This document shows positions 60,556 through 64,000 of a stretch of 64,000 nucleotides of DNA, piece by piece. Made by a program: the position numbers and the translations under genes. Source of the DNA: Caballeronia sp. dw_276 (lineage in GTDB: Bacteria > Pseudomonadota > Gammaproteobacteria > Burkholderiales > Burkholderiaceae); the NCBI RefSeq assembly GCF_018449635.1, contig NZ_JAAVUV010000010.1, positions 124,001 through 188,000 on the forward strand. Reading direction: 5' to 3'. The notes under the pieces are model-generated. The model saw only the letters and a list, made by a program, of their open reading frames with translations. It had not been told where the DNA came from and did not search any database. Every line of letters starts with the position of its first letter. The stretch's first letter is position 1.

Positions 60556-61338
60556 ATGAGCACCTACACGAATCTCCTCAAGCAGCGTTTCAGCGAGCCG
60601 GGCACCATGTACGGCATGTGGCTGTCGATGGGCAGTGCCGACATCGCCGAAGCGGTTGCGCATGCGGGCTTCGACTGGCTTTGCATCGACATGGAGCATT
60701 CTCCGAACGATAGCCAGGACGTCGTCTCGCAACTTCGCGCAATTGCTGCAGCGCATCTTCCGACGGAGCCGATTGTCCGCGTGCCCGCGCACGACGGCTG
60801 GCTGGTCAAACGCGTACTCGATGCCGGTGCACGCACGCTGATGTTCCCGAACGTGGAGACGGCGGAAGAAGCCCAACATGCCGTGCGTCTCACGCAATAT
60901 CCGAACGGCGATGCACGCGATGGCCTGCGCGGCGCCGCCGGCATGGTGCGCGCGGCAGCGTACGGCGTTCGTCGCGATTACGTGACATCGGCGAATGCGC
61001 AGATATCGACGATCGTGCAGATCGAATCGGAATTGGCGCTCGCAAACGTCGAAGCGATTGCCGCGATGCCGGGCGTCGATTGCCTGTTTATCGGGCCGGC
61101 GGATCTGGCTGCGAGCCTCGGGCATCTCGGCGATTCCAAGCATCCGGACGTGCAAGCCGCGATCACCAGGATCATCGATGCAGCGAAAAATGCGGGCATC
61201 GCAAGCGGCATCTTCGCGCTCGATTCCGCGAGTGCGCGGCAATACGCGGAGGCCGGGGTGAAGGTGATCGCGTTGTCGTCGGATGTCAGCTGGTTGTTGA
61301 AGGCGACGCGCCAGGCGTTGCAGGAGGCGAGGGCATGA
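60556..61338 (+). CDS. HpcH/HpaI-family aldolase
   Basis: A 260-residue class II pyruvate aldolase-like enzyme, cytoplasmic. The catalytic His is in IDMEHSPNDSQD, the metal ligands in VQIESELAL and FIGPADLAASLG, as in 2-keto-3-deoxy-acid aldolases (HpaI, GarL, RhmA). A substrate cannot be chosen from sequence. The stop overlaps the next start by four bases, so it is coupled to the Sel1 gene. Confidence 0.9.
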   Translation: MSTYTNLLKQRFSEPGTMYGMWLSMGSADIAEAVAHAGFDWLCIDMEHSPNDSQDVVSQLRAIAAAHLPTEPIVRVPAHDGWLVKRVLDAGARTLMFPNVETAEEAQHAVRLTQYPNGDARDGLRGAAGMVRAAAYGVRRDYVTSANAQISTIVQIESELALANVEAIAAMPGVDCLFIGPADLAASLGHLGDSKHPDVQAAITRIIDAAKNAGIASGIFALDSASARQYAEAGVKVIALSSDVSWLLKATRQALQEARA

Positions 61339-62009
61339 AACCCGGATTATTGGGCGCAGTTTCCGTAGCGTTGATGCTGGCGTGCGGCGCGGCAAACGCA
61401 CAGACGGTGAAGGGCAGCGACATGGCCACGCAAAACGCCGTCGCCGATTACAACGCCGGCAATTTCGGTGCGGCGCGCTCGGAGTTTCTTCGCGCGGCGA
61501 AGAAGGGCAGCCGACTCGCCGAATTCAATTACGCGATGATGCTGGTCAACGGCGAAGGCGGTCCCGCCGATGTACCCGAAGGCAAGAAATGGCTGCGCAA
61601 AGCCGCCGATGCCAACATGACGCAAGCGCAGTTCGTGTACGGCAAGATGTTCGATGACGGGCAGTTTGTGGATCGTGATCCGGCTGAGGCGCATCGCTGG
61701 TTTTTGCGCGCCGCGAACCAGGGACATGTGCAGGCTGAACTCGCGTTGGCGAATCAATTCCTCGATGGCCGGGGCACCCCGCGCGACAACGCCCAAGCGT
61801 TCGCGTGGTACAAAAAAGCGGCCGAAGGCGGAGACATGACCGCGCAATACGTGGCGGGATCGTTCTATGAACGCGGCGGCGATGGCGTACAGAAAAACAT
61901 CAACGTCGCGCGCGCGTATTACGCAGCGGCGGCCGCGCAAGGCGATCCGGCGGCAAAGCTCAAGTACCAGCAATTGAGCGCCGAGCTATCGCACGAACAG
62001 CCGCAGTAA
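61335..62009 (+). CDS. Sel1-repeat exported protein
   Basis: A 224-residue protein with a cleavable signal peptide (VALMLACGAANAQ) and at least four Sel1-like repeats, for example GPADVPEGKKWLRKAADANM and RDPAEAHRWFLRAANQGHVQ. Such proteins act as periplasmic adaptors. It overlaps the aldolase gene by four bases. A terminator follows. Confidence 0.9.
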   Translation: MKPGLLGAVSVALMLACGAANAQTVKGSDMATQNAVADYNAGNFGAARSEFLRAAKKGSRLAEFNYAMMLVNGEGGPADVPEGKKWLRKAADANMTQAQFVYGKMFDDGQFVDRDPAEAHRWFLRAANQGHVQAELALANQFLDGRGTPRDNAQAFAWYKKAAEGGDMTAQYVAGSFYERGGDGVQKNINVARAYYAAAAAQGDPAAKLKYQQLSAELSHEQPQ

Positions 62010-62013
62010 AAAC

Positions 62014-62054
62014 AAAAAGCCCGCGATGATCATCGATCGAATCGCGGGCTTTTT
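62014..62054. terminator. Bidirectional terminator, Sel1 gene / rodA
   Basis: AAAAAGCCCGCGAT pairs with ATCGCGGGCTTTTT around a loop that itself contains ATCGAT. It serves the two converging genes. Confidence 0.9.
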
Positions 62055-62067
62055 AAACTCAAATCGC

Positions 62068-63225
62068 CTAACCCTTCATCAGCCGTTTCTGTCGCGACAC
62101 GCTCATGATCAGGCCGACCGCGACACCGAGCGTGGTCAGCGCCGTTCCGCCATAACTCATGAACGGCAGTGGCACGCCGACGACTGGCAAGATCCCGCTC
62201 ACCATCCCGATATTCACGAACGCGTACGTGAAGAACGCCATGGTCAGCGACCCGGCCAACAATCGCCCGAACAGCGTCGCCCCGTTCGCCGCGATAAACA
62301 ATCCGCGCGCAATCAACGCCATATACAGGAAGAGCAGTACAAGGCCGCCGGCAAGGCCGAACTCCTCTGAAAACACCGCGAAAATGAAGTCGGTATGTTT
62401 CTCCGGGATGAATTCCAGATGCGCTTGCGTACCCTTCAGCCAGCCTTTGCCGAACGTGCCGCCTGAACCGATCGCGATCACCGCCTGAATGGTGTGAAAG
62501 CCTTTGCCGAGCGGATCGGAAGTCGGATCGAGCAGCGTACAAATCCGATGCTTCTGGTAATCGTGCATCAAAGGCCAGTTCACTTCCGGCTGGCAGATCC
62601 GCTCCTGGAACACGCCGATACTCGCCACCACCAGCACCGCCGCAACCAGCACCGGCACGATCAGCTTGAAGCTCAATCCCGCGAAGTAAATGACGAACAG
62701 GCCCGCCGCGAACACCAGCACGGCCGTGCCAAGATCGGGCTGCTTCGCGATGATCGCGACCGGCAACAGCAAGATCAAAAAGCCGACGATGTAATCCCAC
62801 CATCGAATCTGGCCTTCACGCCGCTGAAAATACCAGGCAAGCATGAGCGGCATCGCGATCTTCATGATTTCGGACGGCTGGATCACTACGCCAACATTCA
62901 GCCAGCGTTTCGCGCCTTTTCGCGTCAAGCCGAACATGGCCACTGCAATCAGCAACGCCATGCCGAACGTATAAAGCGGCACTGCAAAGCGCATGAGCGT
63001 GGGTGGCGGAACATTGGCGAGAATCCACATCAGGCCGAACGTCAGCATGATGTTGCGCAACTGGTCCTCGACGCGCCCGGGCACATCGAGACTCGCGCTA
63101 TACAGCGTCACGATCCCAACGCACAGCAGCAGGAACACAATCAGCGCGAGGGGTTTATCGAAACCCGCGAACATGCGCTTCGTGCGGTCGAGCCAGGCGC
63201 GCTTGTCGAACTGCATCGCTTGCAT
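62068..63225 (-). CDS. rodA: Rod-shape peptidoglycan polymerase RodA
   Basis: A SEDS-family glycosyltransferase of 385 residues with about ten membrane segments, making peptidoglycan strands for elongation with MrdA. Conserved parts include KQPDLGTAVLVFAAGLFVIY, FGKGWLKGTQAHLEFIPEKH and VGVPLPFMSYGGTA. AAGGAG supports the first ATG. It follows mrdA by 15 bases. Confidence 0.96.
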   Translation of the reverse strand: MQAMQFDKRAWLDRTKRMFAGFDKPLALIVFLLLCVGIVTLYSASLDVPGRVEDQLRNIMLTFGLMWILANVPPPTLMRFAVPLYTFGMALLIAVAMFGLTRKGAKRWLNVGVVIQPSEIMKIAMPLMLAWYFQRREGQIRWWDYIVGFLILLLPVAIIAKQPDLGTAVLVFAAGLFVIYFAGLSFKLIVPVLVAAVLVVASIGVFQERICQPEVNWPLMHDYQKHRICTLLDPTSDPLGKGFHTIQAVIAIGSGGTFGKGWLKGTQAHLEFIPEKHTDFIFAVFSEEFGLAGGLVLLFLYMALIARGLFIAANGATLFGRLLAGSLTMAFFTYAFVNIGMVSGILPVVGVPLPFMSYGGTALTTLGVAVGLIMSVSRQKRLMKG

Positions 63226-63240
63226 GGCGGTTCTCCTTCT

Positions 63241-64000
63241 TTACTCGTCGATGCCGCCGGACGGCGTCAACGTTTGAATGGGGCTCTTGCCGTTGTTACG
63301 GGGAATCGCAACCGTGGGCGCGGGTTCCTTCGGCGGCGCCGGTGGTTTGGACGGCGCGGGCATGGGCGCTTTGCGCGCTTCCTTCGCATTCGATGCCGCC
63401 ACTTTTTCCTTCTGCCCATTGCCCTCTTTGGCGCCGGCGCGCGGGGCATCGGCGACTGAGATGATGGGCGCGCGCGGCGTTGCCAATGCACGCAACATCA
63501 TGGCAGCCGGCGATGCAGGCACGGCCGGCGCTGCGGAGGCGGCTTCGCTGGGGGCATCGACGGATGAAGCGGAAGCAGCCGGAGCCGCTGACGAGGCCGC
63601 TGAAGCCGGCACAGCTGCCGACGCCCCCGCGATCGGCGCCGACGCCGCTGCCGGATTGAACGCCGCCGATTTCGCCGCCACCGATGCCGGCAACGCCGCG
63701 TCGACCGCAGATTGCGATCCGCCGATAACCGGTGCCGTCGCACCTTCCGTGGCTGATGCCGCCGCTGCCACCGCCGCCGCTTCCGCGCCGGGTTTCAGCC
63801 TGTCGACGAGGTAATAATCGAGCACTTTCCGCGCGATCGGACCTGCGGCTTCCGCACCCCATCCGCCGTTCTCGACAATAAGCGCAACCGCAATCGTCGG
63901 ATGGTCGGCTGGGGCAAATGCGATATACAACGCGTGGTCACGCAGATGCTCGGCCGTCGCATGGCCGGAGTAATTCGCGCCCTGCAGCGAATAAACCTGC
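63241..64000 (-). CDS. mrdA: Penicillin-binding protein 2, C-terminal part
   Basis: The transpeptidase partner of RodA; the 5' part lies beyond the window. The visible part begins in the transpeptidase domain (QGANYSGHATAEHLRDHALY, then FAPADHPTIAVALIVENGGW) and ends ARKVLDYYL. About 175 further residues, rich in Ala, Pro, Ser and Lys, form a long low-complexity tail (with the final PTVAIPRNNGKSP) with no recognised fold. The tail would lie in the periplasm. No active-site Ser or KSGTA-type motif is in view. Confidence 0.93.
   Translation of the reverse strand, partial: QVYSLQGANYSGHATAEHLRDHALYIAFAPADHPTIAVALIVENGGWGAEAAGPIARKVLDYYLVDRLKPGAEAAAVAAAASATEGATAPVIGGSQSAVDAALPASVAAKSAAFNPAAASAPIAGASAAVPASAASSAAPAASASSVDAPSEAASAAPAVPASPAAMMLRALATPRAPIISVADAPRAGAKEGNGQKEKVAASNAKEARKAPMPAPSKPPAPPKEPAPTVAIPRNNGKSPIQTLTPSGGIDE

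Overview
The window looks like the replication-origin region of a chromosome from a Burkholderiaceae member (Burkholderia, Paraburkholderia or Caballeronia type). The evidence is the order rpmH-rnpA-yidD-yidC next to dnaA-dnaN-gyrB with no recF between dnaN and gyrB, the GC-rich coding style, and a neighbourhood with pckG, topB, dprA, def-fmt-htpX-rsmB, an NtrY/NtrX-like two-component pair, queC-queE-queD and rodA-mrdA. The species cannot be fixed from the sequence alone. Left of dnaA almost every gene is on the minus strand and just right of it dnaA, dnaN and gyrB are on the plus strand, as expected if forks leave from the rpmH-dnaA interval, which holds a perfect DnaA box.

Region 1 (1 to about 9300) is the right-hand part of an integrated element inserted at the 3' end of mnmE. 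From the att site leftwards it carries a P4-type tyrosine integrase, six unrecognised small genes, an AlpA-like regulator, a helix-turn-helix protein, a Toprim primase-like protein, a RepA-type ATPase, an SSB-like protein, a pair of overlapping genes and a phage tail-fibre gene followed by a decayed small gene. This looks like a phage satellite or the replication end of a podovirus-like prophage. Its left end lies outside the window. A nested set of four GGKACACA half-sites abuts the integrase start codon.

Region 2 (9.3-20.5 kb) is core: mnmE, a small regulator, yidC, yidD, rnpA, rpmH, the oriC candidate, dnaA, dnaN and gyrB. A run of seven degenerate 11-bp repeats lies between the dnaN terminator and gyrB.

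Region 3 (20.6-44.7 kb) is more variable. It holds an orphan type I restriction R-subunit-like nuclease, an Fe-S (6-4) photolyase, two TPR/glycosyltransferase-like proteins, sbcCD, dbpA, a lipocalin, an MFS exporter, two hydroxyacid dehydrogenases, small secreted or membrane proteins, tRNA-Lys, a thioesterase-patatin-OsmC run, pckG and a LysR regulator with a long C-terminal tail.

Region 4 (44.7-64 kb) is conserved housekeeping: topB, a thioredoxin, dprA, def, fmt, a LysE exporter, htpX, rsmB, a DUF4390 protein, the NtrY-like kinase and an AAA-less NtrX-like regulator, tRNA-Phe, queuosine genes, an HpcH-type aldolase, a Sel1 protein, rodA and the C-terminal part of mrdA, which runs off the right edge.

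The parts least explained by known biology are the six-gene cluster between integrase and alpA, the half-site array at the integrase start and the 11-bp repeats before gyrB. I did not find a CRISPR array, reverse transcriptase or complete transposon.
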